From Athalassotoga saccharophila (GTDB lineage: Bacteria > Thermotogota > Thermotogae > Mesoaciditogales > Mesoaciditogaceae), in the NCBI RefSeq assembly GCF_009936215.1, contig NZ_AP019551.1:248001-312000 (forward strand): a stretch of DNA of 64,000 nt. Direction: 5' to 3'. Below, one piece after another: positions 1 through 8,331 of this stretch. Numbering within the stretch: the stretch's first letter is position 1; every line of letters begins with the position of its first letter. The position numbers and the translations under genes are program-made. The notes beneath the pieces were generated by a model. That model worked only from the letters and a program-made list of their open reading frames with translations. It had not been told where the DNA came from and ran no database searches.

Positions 1-391
1 AGAGTGTGTTGAATGGCTGAAACTGCGTAGGAGATCTATCGAAGATCCATCTTTTCCCGACCTTATCAAGAGCCTTTGACATGGAATTGAATTTATACGC
101 ATTTCTGTAATGCATCGGCATTCCGATCATGTATCCACTCTTGTCTAAAAGTCCGAAATCAACTCCCCATGTGTCTATTCCAACGGATCCAAGATCGCCC
201 TTTTGAAGTGCAATGTCTATTGCTTTTAGAATGTTCGAGTAAATTTCTAAAATATTCCAATAGTCGACGCCATTTAGATTGACGGAAATATTTGGAAATC
301 TGTAAATCTCTTCAATATGGATTTTATCTTTCAAAGACAGTAAAAAGGCTTTTCCTCCAGATGCACCGATGTCTATTGCCAGAAAATTCAA
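1..391 (-). CDS. rhaB: Rhamnulokinase (FGGY family), N-terminal part
   Basis: This is the first 130 codons of a sugar kinase that continues beyond the left edge of the window. The frame opens with a TTG at 389-391, three bases after the stop of the isomerase gene, and reads LNFLAIDIGASGGKAFLL, the phosphate-binding loop of FGGY kinases. Further on it has GIDTWGVDFGLLD and GMPMHYRN, which resemble the WGVD and LPYHYR stretches typical of rhamnulokinases. RhaB phosphorylates L-rhamnulose to L-rhamnulose 1-phosphate in the cytoplasm. Its place directly after rhamnose isomerase in a same-strand operon with an aldolase and a sugar transporter supports the substrate. The specificity is inferred from context and motifs; another FGGY pentulose or deoxyhexulose kinase is possible. 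Confidence 0.85.
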   Translation of the reverse strand, partial: MNFLAIDIGASGGKAFLLSLKDKIHIEEIYRFPNISVNLNGVDYWNILEIYSNILKAIDIALQKGDLGSVGIDTWGVDFGLLDKSGYMIGMPMHYRNAYKFNSMSKALDKVGKRWIFDRSPTQFQPFNTL

Positions 392-393
392 GA

Positions 394-1527
394 TTATCCT
401 CTTTTCTTTGCAACAGTACTTTCATAACCGCTCTTTCTGAAGGCATTTAGCGCGTCGGGGTCGAGACCCATCTCTTCTCTCGATTCTTTCAAAATATCTC
501 TTACATCTGTCAAAAAGGCGTCTTTTATGATCTCTTCTGCCATGACAATATCATTTTTCAATTGCGCCTCTTTCAAAGATTTCACGTCAACAAGTAAAGA
601 CTTCAAATAAGCGATCTGCAATGCCTCCACCGACTGGATCATGGCCTGAACTTTAGGCTTCATGGCCGCGCTTTGATCTATCACAAGCGCTAATTTCTTG
701 GATGAAAGATCAAAGAATTTGTTCAATTCAACGAAGATCAAGAACAACTCGTAAAGATTCACCGATCCGACGGTGAGATCGTCATCTGCGTACTTTCGGG
801 AGTTGAAATGAAATCCTCCAAGTTTTCCTCTCGACGAAAGGATCGAGACTATGTACTCTATATTCGTGCCTTGTGCGTGATGACCCAGATCGATTATGAC
901 CTTCGCTTTGTCTCCAAGATCCTTTGAAAGTGCGTAGGCAATGCCCCAGTCTGCCGTGTCAGTATGGTAGAAGGCAGGCTCGAAGAATTTGTACTCAATA
1001 AGCAAAGTCATGTTTTTTTCCAATGCAGAATATATCTTTTTTAAAGAATCGATAAGCAATTCCTGCCTTTTTGCAAAGTCTCCCTGGCCTGGATAATCGG
1101 TGCCGTCGGGAAGCCACAAAGAAAGAATCTTTGAATTGACTGACTTCATTATCTCTATGCACTCAAGTACATGATCAATTGCTTTTGATCTTTTCTTATC
1201 GTCTAAATTCGTCAGACTTCCGAACTTGTAATCTTCATCCTGAAATAAATTAGGATTGACGGCCCCGATTTTCAATTCTTTGTCTTCGGCAAATTTTTTG
1301 AGCGCCTTCCAGTCGTCAACCTTGTCCCATGGGATATGGATCGCAACGGCTGATACAGCCTTTGTGTATTTTTGAACCTGCTCGGCATCTTCAATCCTTT
1401 CGAAGATATTTCTTGCAGCACCCGGGATATGGAAGACCTTAAACCTTGTACCTGAATCTGAAAAACCCCATGAAGGAATTTCAACCTTGAAACTTTTAAC
1501 CTTTTCTTTCAACTCATCATTTATCAA
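394..1527 (-). CDS. rhaI: L-rhamnose isomerase, RhaI (Pseudomonas stutzeri) type
   Basis: The protein interconverts L-rhamnose and L-rhamnulose, the first cytoplasmic step of rhamnose catabolism. It is a xylose-isomerase-like TIM barrel of about 377 residues, the size of the P. stutzeri-type isomerase rather than the longer E. coli RhaA. Metal-binding and catalytic positions are visible in order: Glu in LLIEYKFFEP (about residue 178), Asp in IIDLGHH (about 213), His in GGFHFNSR (about 240), Asp in the following YADDD, and Asp in LVIDQS (about 284). A GTG at 1536 opens the frame, but it lies inside the Shine-Dalgarno GAGGTGAT; the TTG at 1527 has normal spacing and is preferred. The gene follows the rhamnosidase closely and precedes rhamnulokinase by two bases, so it is translated within the rhamnose operon. 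Confidence 0.88.
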   Translation of the reverse strand: MINDELKEKVKSFKVEIPSWGFSDSGTRFKVFHIPGAARNIFERIEDAEQVQKYTKAVSAVAIHIPWDKVDDWKALKKFAEDKELKIGAVNPNLFQDEDYKFGSLTNLDDKKRSKAIDHVLECIEIMKSVNSKILSLWLPDGTDYPGQGDFAKRQELLIDSLKKIYSALEKNMTLLIEYKFFEPAFYHTDTADWGIAYALSKDLGDKAKVIIDLGHHAQGTNIEYIVSILSSRGKLGGFHFNSRKYADDDLTVGSVNLYELFLIFVELNKFFDLSSKKLALVIDQSAAMKPKVQAMIQSVEALQIAYLKSLLVDVKSLKEAQLKNDIVMAEEIIKDAFLTDVRDILKESREEMGLDPDALNAFRKSGYESTVAKKRG

Positions 1528-1532
1528 CTTTA

Positions 1533-4500
1533 TCACCTCTTAATTTCCATAATGTCACCTATTCCAAAAGGAATAAAGGTGTAATCTTTGGTGAATCTTT
1601 TGAAATCTCTGAATGTCCCGGGTCCTACGAATTCGTCTTTGAGAATATTTGCAATCCAGTTTGGCCCCATAAGGTTGAAAAGCGTCGTCGATGCGATGAC
1701 TTTTATCTCGTTTTCTCCTTCTTTGATAAGTTCTGTGACATCAAACACGTATGACTTCCAGTACTTCACGCCCGAAGACTTTTCGTTCACGTACAATTCA
1801 ACATAGGCAGCGTTAACGTCTGTCAATTCCAAATAAACTTTGTCCTTTGATTTTGATTGGATTTTCAACTTTCCACTGAATTCGGTCTTACCCGCATAAA
1901 AAGGATATCCTGATTTTGTCAGATTCAATCCTATCTTTTTCGATTTTCCATCTATTGCGAATTCACCAAATCTTTCTCCTAAAACCTCAAAATCTCCAAT
2001 TATGTATGCCGTATCTACCTCTGTCGATTCGTAATCTTTGAAGTTTTCAACTCTGACATGTGTCCCCGGGCCTGTTACGTTGTTGTACTTCTTGCCTTCT
2101 ATCATGAGCGTATTCTTTCCCTTCTTTAAAAGGGTAGTTATTGGGATCTTTGTGAAGTTCACACCCTTCCAGCTTTTATCCGGATCGAATGCGCCCATCT
2201 CGCCACGCTTTTTCAAAGGCTTTACCTCTGTTTGATTGAGAATTATTCTGCCTAAATTTTCTGCAAGTTCAACCACGGCAAAGAGTTCTCCTTTTGGGAC
2301 ATTTACAACGTCAAACGAATAAATTGCCCGAAATGAAGTGCCATCCTGTGCATCGTAAAAAGGCTGCCATGCTTTTGATATGTGATCATCTTCTAAAATC
2401 CGTTTCCCGTCTATCTCAAGCGTGACTTTATCAAGCGGCATAACATTTGGCTCTAATGGCTTTACGTCCCAGTTCATCTTTACAAATTCTCTTTTAAGAT
2501 TACCTTCAAATTCTATTCCAGAGTCTAAAAATTGTGGTGCCATAGGTACATCAATGCTTTCATTTGGATAATAAATCATCATACTTGAGGCCGGATAAAA
2601 CTTCACATCTATTTCCTGGCGACCATGCTTTGTACTGTAAGGAATTTTGTAGATATTTCCCGTCATTGCGTCTAAAAGATATGGAACCTTTGTATCTGAC
2701 AAGGAGGTTTTTGCATTTATTTCTCTTGATTTGTCGGTATTGGCAAAAAAGATAGTTTTTCCGTCTTTTGAAGTTCTTTGATGACATATTATTTTTTCTG
2801 CGTTTTGGCCTGTGACCATGTCGATTACATTTATTCTATCTTTGTAATAGGTGTCTGTGATTTGCAAAGCATCATTTACGGAAGAGACGACAATGGCATC
2901 TTCTGGAATTTTAACCTCTCTTTTTATTCCGTCTATTCTTGTAAGCGTCGGAGAGATAAAAATAAGCCTTTTGGGATTTAATTTTGAAAATTCAGACAGC
3001 AATTCAAATGTCTTTGATCTCAGAGTCAAAGATGGTGGCACGATGACAGTTGAGTAAGCGTAATTGCCAATTACAAGTTTACCATTCTCAATCTTTGCAT
3101 GCTTTTCCATTATGATTTCATCACCGTAGTGAAAGTCCAACTTTGACGCTATCAAAGACTTCGAAAGTGTCTCGAGAGGTTTATCGTAAAGATTTGTCTC
3201 GACCATGAAATTGTCCTTTTCATGAAGTGGTGAGTATTCACTCCAAACACTCGAGATTGGATGGATGACCAAAATATCCACATTTCTTTTGCCCTGCGTG
3301 GCAAAGTAACTTATGCGTGCCATGTAATCTGCAAAATGTCTTTCTCTGTCCCACCACGGCTGCTGATAAAATAAATTCGCTGGATAATCTCTTTTTCTCT
3401 CTCCTCTCATAGAATAAAGTGAAAGATGCGGATTTATAAAATTTATTCCAAGTGCAACAAGCCAGTCGGCAATCCACTTTCTATGGTAAAAACTTGACTG
3501 CTGTCCGATTGTCCCGAAAGCCTCACACAACATACGCTCTTTTCCAAGTTGATCTCCAACAGATGTCAGCTGTTTGACAGTCAACGTATTACCAATAGGT
3601 TCGAGATTTCTTCCGAGTTTATCTATCCCCGGCTGATGCATGAACTCGTAGTGAGGCATGGCAGCGCCAATCCATTGTGTTTGGGAAACAAGTGTATCTT
3701 CGGCCATAAAATGACCTGTCATTTTAAGATTGTTTTTCTCGCACCAATCGAAATATTGTTTTGTCCAGCTTTCCAAAAATAGCCTTGTCGCCGTATCGTA
3801 AAAGTCAAATCTTATCTTTTGGTAATCCCCTTCGTCGAAAAACAATTCTTTCAAATGATCTTCAATTGAATATCCTTTTATTTTCTTGAAATATTCTGGA
3901 AGAAAATCAGACCACGGTACAGCCGGTACATTGTAGAGATTATCCATAAGATAACAGGGCTCATCCATGAAAATGCCTGGTATGACATTACCAAAATATT
4001 CTCCGCATGATTTTTTGTATTTTTCATGAGTTGATTCAAGAAAGGCCTTCGTTACATTCGGATTCATAAGATCAACGTAACTTGTTTTGTTGAACCAAAG
4101 ATCACCTAAAGGAGCCACATTGACACAAATGCTGTAATGGTGTCCTTCATGATCAAACTCGGATAGAACCTTATCATTTTCGGTTGACTTTGTATCTGCG
4201 ATCAAAATAAGCGCGTGATTTCTGTAAGGCTTGCCTAATTTTGGCACCTCTCCGCCGGCGAAACCAGATGGCCACTTATCCTCATCATAAAGCCATGCGT
4301 AAGTTTTCGTCTTTTGTGCCGCTTTAACAGAGGCGCGTGTTAATTTCATCCAATCAGAAGAAAGATAGCCAGTTATAAGGCCAACTCGAGTGTGAAGAAA
4401 TGAACCACCATATCCTTTATTTGCAAATTCATCTGTTTGCCTTTCAATTTCGTCTTTGTCTAATTTGTCGTTTAAACTGAAGAATGGATAGGCTCTGTAA

Positions 4501-4535
4501 ATTGCTTTAGGTAACTTGAAAGATTTTAAATTCAT
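1533..4535 (-). CDS. GH106-like alpha-L-rhamnosidase
   Basis: A 1000-residue protein without a signal peptide, so probably cytoplasmic. The N-terminal catalytic region carries WLYDEDKWPSGFAGG at residues 81-95, a hallmark of the GH106 rhamnosidase group, followed by a conserved acidic motif FMDEPCYLMD and the HYEFMHQPG segment. The C-terminal third is beta-rich and looks like galactose-binding/beta-sandwich modules. GH106 enzymes release terminal L-rhamnose from oligosaccharides and plant or polysaccharide glycans by hydrolysis. The operon position, directly upstream of rhamnose isomerase and downstream of the transporter, fits cleavage of imported rhamnosides. The ATG is preceded by a weak AGAGTGA. 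The family call is by motif recognition; an HMM search against GH106 and related unclassified relatives would settle it. Confidence 0.75.
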   Translation of the reverse strand: MNLKSFKLPKAIYRAYPFFSLNDKLDKDEIERQTDEFANKGYGGSFLHTRVGLITGYLSSDWMKLTRASVKAAQKTKTYAWLYDEDKWPSGFAGGEVPKLGKPYRNHALILIADTKSTENDKVLSEFDHEGHHYSICVNVAPLGDLWFNKTSYVDLMNPNVTKAFLESTHEKYKKSCGEYFGNVIPGIFMDEPCYLMDNLYNVPAVPWSDFLPEYFKKIKGYSIEDHLKELFFDEGDYQKIRFDFYDTATRLFLESWTKQYFDWCEKNNLKMTGHFMAEDTLVSQTQWIGAAMPHYEFMHQPGIDKLGRNLEPIGNTLTVKQLTSVGDQLGKERMLCEAFGTIGQQSSFYHRKWIADWLVALGINFINPHLSLYSMRGERKRDYPANLFYQQPWWDRERHFADYMARISYFATQGKRNVDILVIHPISSVWSEYSPLHEKDNFMVETNLYDKPLETLSKSLIASKLDFHYGDEIIMEKHAKIENGKLVIGNYAYSTVIVPPSLTLRSKTFELLSEFSKLNPKRLIFISPTLTRIDGIKREVKIPEDAIVVSSVNDALQITDTYYKDRINVIDMVTGQNAEKIICHQRTSKDGKTIFFANTDKSREINAKTSLSDTKVPYLLDAMTGNIYKIPYSTKHGRQEIDVKFYPASSMMIYYPNESIDVPMAPQFLDSGIEFEGNLKREFVKMNWDVKPLEPNVMPLDKVTLEIDGKRILEDDHISKAWQPFYDAQDGTSFRAIYSFDVVNVPKGELFAVVELAENLGRIILNQTEVKPLKKRGEMGAFDPDKSWKGVNFTKIPITTLLKKGKNTLMIEGKKYNNVTGPGTHVRVENFKDYESTEVDTAYIIGDFEVLGERFGEFAIDGKSKKIGLNLTKSGYPFYAGKTEFSGKLKIQSKSKDKVYLELTDVNAAYVELYVNEKSSGVKYWKSYVFDVTELIKEGENEIKVIASTTLFNLMGPNWIANILKDEFVGPGTFRDFKRFTKDYTFIPFGIGDIMEIKR

Positions 4536-4716
4536 TTAAATCACTCTTTTTATTTGATGGATTCTAATGAATATTTGGAATAAAAACAATCGGATGCTCG
4601 AAACGTTAGTAGTACATAAATATATGAACTTTATTTATATCTGTACCCTTTCAATGTTTTTCTAAGTTCATTAGTAACTTTATATTCTTTCGAGAATTCT
4701 CAGTATTCTCGTTTAC
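4536..4716 (-). other. Spacer with small inverted repeat
   Basis: This stretch separates the ASRT gene from the rhamnosidase gene. It has no open frame that looks coding. At 4691-4711 there is a 7-bp inverted repeat CGAGAAT / ATTCTCG around a 7-base loop, 6 bases downstream of the ASRT stop codon. It has no U-run, so it is more likely an mRNA 3-prime stabiliser or processing point than a terminator. The rest is A+T-rich with no convincing promoter. Confidence 0.35.
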
Positions 4717-5088
4717 TTATCCTGAATATCCCATCGTTGACATATAAGCTAAATTAGGCTGTCGTGTATCCATTCTTGAATGTTGCACTACTATTTTTAA
4801 ATCACTCTCTACTTTTATTGAAAAAGGGACAGATCTTTCTAATTTTATACCTAATAATGTTTCTGAATTATCTAAGCGTAAATGTAAAGTCCTTTCTGCT
4901 CCAATTATAATCTCTTCTGATTTTACAGGTTCTTTATCTTCAAAGTAAAAAGTAAATATAACATGTGCTGGTTTATTATTAAGATTAAGAATGCACGTGG
5001 ACTCATGTCCTGGGAGTTTCTCATCTCCTATTGGTGGTAAATATGCATCTGGTATAACCCAGATATAGGCTCCTATCTCTTTATTCAC
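4717..5088 (-). CDS. ASRT-family protein (Anabaena sensory rhodopsin transducer-like)
   Basis: A 123-residue soluble protein. Its middle and C-terminus match the Anabaena sensory rhodopsin transducer family closely: HESTCILN, AHVIFTFYFEDKEPV, ERTLHLRLD and IVVQHSRMDTRQ correspond to conserved blocks of that family. Family members form beta-rich tetramers; the Anabaena protein binds sensory rhodopsin and DNA. No rhodopsin gene is present here. From memory, the Thermotoga maritima homologue TM1070 lies next to rhamnose genes, so a role in sensing or handling sugars is plausible, but the function is unknown. The start is a GTG with AAGAGGCG upstream. It sits between the binding protein and the rhamnosidase, in the A+T-rich part of the operon. 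Confidence 0.8.
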   Translation of the reverse strand: MNKEIGAYIWVIPDAYLPPIGDEKLPGHESTCILNLNNKPAHVIFTFYFEDKEPVKSEEIIIGAERTLHLRLDNSETLLGIKLERSVPFSIKVESDLKIVVQHSRMDTRQPNLAYMSTMGYSG

Positions 5089-5130
5089 AATTTACGCCTC
5101 TTTTCGAGATAGCAGTTTTTACTAACACTA

Positions 5131-5164
5131 TGTCACTGGTACATGAAAAAATGTACCAGTGACA
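5131..5164 (-). terminator. Perfect 14-bp hairpin after the binding-protein gene
   Basis: The arms TGTCACTGGTACAT (5131-5144) and ATGTACCAGTGACA (5151-5164) pair perfectly around a six-base loop, 10 bases after the binding-protein stop codon. No U-run follows on the minus strand, so termination would be partial at best. Such hairpins after binding-protein genes often protect the upstream mRNA and lower expression of distal genes (general knowledge); here the distal genes are ASRT, rhamnosidase, isomerase and kinase. Confidence 0.7.
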
Positions 5165-5174
5165 TCGAAAAATT

Positions 5175-6200
5175 TCAGAAATTAAATTGATTTACATTCT
5201 GTGCTGTAAAAATGAAAGGTTTTCCCAGTAGAACTACATTGTTTGGCCCAACTTTATAGAATCCTAATTTCCCTCCTCCAATATATTCAGTACCGTTTAT
5301 ATTACTTATCATCATTCCTCTTACCAAGTCATTAGCTGCGTAAAGAGCCAAGTAACCTAGATCAACTGGGTTCCACAATACATCCTGTTTAACAACACCG
5401 GCCTGGAAATATTTTTTCATATCATTTGGAGTTGCAAGCCCTACAACATACAACTTCCCGCTAAGTCCTGCATCTAAAACGGCTTGTGCAGCCATTGGAA
5501 AAGCAACAGACGTTATTGCTACAATAGCCTTAGCTTGAGGATAATAAGCATTTATTATTGTCTGGGCATCTTGATACGAAGGGCCTGGTAAGTCTCCGCC
5601 ATATTGAATTGTAACTATGTGCATTTTAGGATATGATTGTGCCATATACTCTTTCATAGCCGCAATCCAAGCATTCTGATTAGCTGCATTTGGGTCAGCA
5701 CTTAAAATAGCAATACCTGCGTCAGGACCAACGTTTTGAGCAACTAAGTCAATTAGAGTTCTCGCAAGAACGTTAAAATCAACCTGATTTATAAACAGAT
5801 CTCTTGCTGCTGGATCTGCGACGTCTGAATCAAAACCAACGACTTTAATACCTGCTGCCATTGCTTGCTTCAAAACTGGAATCAAGGCTTGAGCATCATT
5901 TGACGAATAAAGCAGAGCATCTGGGTGCAACGCTATTATGCTTGTTATCGTCTTAATTTCATCTTCTGTGTTAGCTGTACTTGGCCCCATATAATAGAAC
6001 TTAACAGGCAATCCTAATTCATTTAATTCGGCAACTGCTTGTAAAGCTCCTTGTTCACATGCAGTAAAATATGGGGCGCCTGTGAATTTTGGAACCATAT
6101 AAATTGTTATCGGTGATGCCGAATTTGTAGTTGAACCGAAACTTGCTATACTTACTATACTTAGCATTACAAGTACCGATATAAGTATACCTTTTCTCAT
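5175..6200 (-). CDS. rhaS: ABC sugar-binding protein, RhaS/LsrB-like
   Basis: A secreted periplasmic-type binding protein of about 341 residues, class I sugar-binding (peripBP) fold. The N-terminus is a signal peptide with a basic MRKG start, a hydrophobic stretch and a cleavage region near SIASFGST. Motifs such as YMVPKFTGAPYFTACEQGA, LLYSSNDAQALIPVL and VVGFDSD are typical of the rhamnose/autoinducer-2 binding protein group. A GTG nine bases upstream (6209) overlaps the Shine-Dalgarno AAGGAGGTG; the ATG at 6198-6200 is the better start. It delivers substrate to the two permeases and the ATPase encoded upstream. Rhamnose is inferred from the operon; autoinducer-2 or a rhamnose disaccharide cannot be excluded. 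A 221-base leader precedes it and a strong hairpin follows it. Confidence 0.8.
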   Translation of the reverse strand: MRKGILISVLVMLSIVSIASFGSTTNSASPITIYMVPKFTGAPYFTACEQGALQAVAELNELGLPVKFYYMGPSTANTEDEIKTITSIIALHPDALLYSSNDAQALIPVLKQAMAAGIKVVGFDSDVADPAARDLFINQVDFNVLARTLIDLVAQNVGPDAGIAILSADPNAANQNAWIAAMKEYMAQSYPKMHIVTIQYGGDLPGPSYQDAQTIINAYYPQAKAIVAITSVAFPMAAQAVLDAGLSGKLYVVGLATPNDMKKYFQAGVVKQDVLWNPVDLGYLALYAANDLVRGMMISNINGTEYIGGGKLGFYKVGPNNVVLLGKPFIFTAQNVNQFNF

Positions 6201-6421
6201 ACAATACACCTCCTTGATTTATAGGGATCTTTCAGAATACTTTGATTTTTTCATATTTAAAAGTCAGAATTCTTAATTCACCTCCTTTCACAAGTTGTGT
6301 AGCAAGACGATTATAATAGTTGACACAAATTTTGATTTTTATTTAAATGATTTTTTGTCTTAATCAAGAATTTTCAATAATTGTATCCTGAAAGGCTCCC
6401 AATATACTCTTGTGTATTTTT
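6201..6421 (-). promoter_or_regulatory. Leader region before rhaS with orphan Shine-Dalgarno
   Basis: This 221-base stretch between the last permease gene and the binding-protein gene is unusually long for the operon. On the minus strand it contains a -10-like TATAAT (6310-6315) without a recognisable -35, and a strong Shine-Dalgarno AAAGGAGGTGA (about 6283-6293) that is not followed by a normal start codon: the only short frame behind it would begin with ATT and encode about 12 residues. A second Shine-Dalgarno, AAGGAGGTG, serves rhaS itself. The region may be an internal promoter, a leader peptide or an mRNA processing site. Confidence 0.4.
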
Positions 6422-7381
6422 CTATTTACTGATAGTCTGTATTGTTTTTACTTTACTCTTTCCAACATATTCATAAAAGATTATCGAACTAATTAATATG
6501 GTACCAACAACTATTTCCTGAACTGTTGCTTGAATATTTGCAAGTGTTAACCCAGCATCAATAAGTGCGATTATCAAGACTCCCAAAACTGTTCCAAGAA
6601 CACTACCAGAGCCTCCTTTAACATCTGTCCCACCTAAAACAGAAGCTGCAACGACATTCAATGCCCCAGAAGAAAAAGCACTTGAAGTTGCCGTAGCTGT
6701 TCTCGATGTGTATATTACACCTGCTAATCCAGCTAATAGGCCTGCTAATATGTATATTGTCATTTCTATCTTCTGAACTGGTATTCCTGAATAAAAAGTG
6801 CCCTTTTCATTATTTCCTATTGCAAAGAGATACATTCCAAAGCTTGTTTTTGAAACGATTATATAGAATATTACAGCTATAATTGCCCATATTAAGAGGG
6901 AATAAGGTATCCCTACAAAAGATCCTTCTCCTAAGTTGAGAAAACTTTGTGGAAACCCGGATACACCTTTCCCTCTATCTATACCAACTGCCAATCCAGC
7001 ATAAGCCGCCCAAGTACCTAAAGTGGCTAGAAGAGCTGGTATCCTAAGTTTGGATACTAAAAAACCATTGAATAGGCCTGCTATTCCGCTTACAATGATT
7101 GCTAGGATAACTGCAAGCCATATATTCATTCCCCAAAATTTCCATAAGTATCCCATAATTACACCAGTAAGAGCTAAAGTAGAAGTAATTGAAAGATCTA
7201 TACCTCCTGTGATCATTATCAAAGTCATAGGAATAGACATTATTCCTAGTTCAGCAGAAAGTTGCAATATTTGGAACAAAGTTGAAATATTCAAAAATGC
7301 TTTTGATAGAAAACTCATTATAACGATGACAAGCACCATTATTCCTAAGAGAATGAGTTCTATTTTTTTCATGTTTCTCAT
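6422..7381 (-). CDS. ABC sugar permease (RbsC/RhaQ-type), second subunit
   Basis: A 319-residue integral membrane protein with about eight to ten hydrophobic helices and almost no soluble domain, characteristic of the branched ribose/xylose/rhamnose permease family. The conserved EAA-like cytoplasmic region reads AIGNNEKGTFYSGIPVQKIE, and the C-terminal part has the glycine-rich VVAASVLGGTDVKGGSGSVLGT block of RbsC-type permeases. It pairs with the permease at 7378-8331 to form the heterodimeric channel for the binding protein and two-domain ATPase. Its start overlaps the stop of the upstream permease (ATGA), implying translational coupling. The symbol (rhaP or rhaQ) is not assigned because the two paralogues cannot be told apart by eye. 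Confidence 0.85.
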   Translation of the reverse strand: MRNMKKIELILLGIMVLVIVIMSFLSKAFLNISTLFQILQLSAELGIMSIPMTLIMITGGIDLSITSTLALTGVIMGYLWKFWGMNIWLAVILAIIVSGIAGLFNGFLVSKLRIPALLATLGTWAAYAGLAVGIDRGKGVSGFPQSFLNLGEGSFVGIPYSLLIWAIIAVIFYIIVSKTSFGMYLFAIGNNEKGTFYSGIPVQKIEMTIYILAGLLAGLAGVIYTSRTATATSSAFSSGALNVVAASVLGGTDVKGGSGSVLGTVLGVLIIALIDAGLTLANIQATVQEIVVGTILISSIIFYEYVGKSKVKTIQTISK

Positions 7382-8331
7382 ATTTTTAGTACACCACGCT
7401 TTCTTCTGTTTTCTCTTAAAACATCGCTAATAATAGCAAGAAGAATTATCAACCCTTCTATAGCTTCGCTCCAAGTTGCCGGTATTCCCAAAAAAATAGT
7501 AACAGATGATATTTCTGTAAGTAAAATGGCTCCAAGAATATTTCCTTCTACTTTTCCTCTTCCACCCAAAATACTTGTGCCACCAATAACTGCTGCTGCA
7601 ATGACTGGAAGTACTAAATTTGATCCTATGTTAGATGAAACAACGAAAAATCTTGAGGCACTTAAGAACCCTGAAAATCCACTAAACATTCCACTCAACA
7701 TTAACGCATAAAAAATTGTTCTATTCGGATTAATTCCAGCAAAAATGGCCGCTTCAATATTTGTTCCACACGCATAAAATTTTCTGAAAAGCGGCATATT
7801 TCTGACGAAAAATACCATTAATATACTTACACCAAAACCAATCCATATATCTAAACTTATTCCCAATACTGGATAATTCGATATTTGCCACTTGTTTGGC
7901 AAGTTATATATCCACATTCCATTTGTCCACCACAATATAAATCCTTCTAAACCAATCATTGTGCCTAATGTTGTTATTAATGAAGGTATACGAAATTTAG
8001 CAGTTATAAATCCATTGAGTGCTCCCAATGCGAGGCCAATGCCTATGCTCCAAAGAACAACTAAAAACATTGGTGCTCCCATGACAGCAAATTGTGCCGA
8101 GGTCACAGCACTTATAGTGTAAATAGAGCCAACTGAAAGATCTGCATTTCCAAATCCGTTAATAATAACGAAGGATTCTCCAATGACCACTAACACCATT
8201 ACAGCTGTATTTCCAAGTATAGAAGATATATTTCTAAAACTTGTAAAATTAGGATTTACCGCTTCAGCAATAACACCTAATCCTATTATAGTAATTACTA
8301 ATACAATTTCTCTTCCCCATTTACTAATCAT
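7378..8331 (-). CDS. ABC sugar permease (RbsC/RhaP-type), first subunit
   Basis: A 317-residue polytopic membrane protein of the RbsC/XylH/RhaP family. The EAA-like loop is seen in ACGTNIEAAIFAGINPNRT, and the C-terminal glycine-rich stretch reads PVIAAAVIGGTSILGGRGKVEG. With the downstream permease it forms the membrane part of a sugar ABC importer. It overlaps the ATPase gene by eight bases and the next permease by four, so the three are translationally coupled. The region is more A+T-rich in synonymous positions than the flanking aldolase and isomerase genes, suggesting that the transporter block has a different history. Confidence 0.85.
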   Translation of the reverse strand: MISKWGREIVLVITIIGLGVIAEAVNPNFTSFRNISSILGNTAVMVLVVIGESFVIINGFGNADLSVGSIYTISAVTSAQFAVMGAPMFLVVLWSIGIGLALGALNGFITAKFRIPSLITTLGTMIGLEGFILWWTNGMWIYNLPNKWQISNYPVLGISLDIWIGFGVSILMVFFVRNMPLFRKFYACGTNIEAAIFAGINPNRTIFYALMLSGMFSGFSGFLSASRFFVVSSNIGSNLVLPVIAAAVIGGTSILGGRGKVEGNILGAILLTEISSVTIFLGIPATWSEAIEGLIILLAIISDVLRENRRKRGVLKI

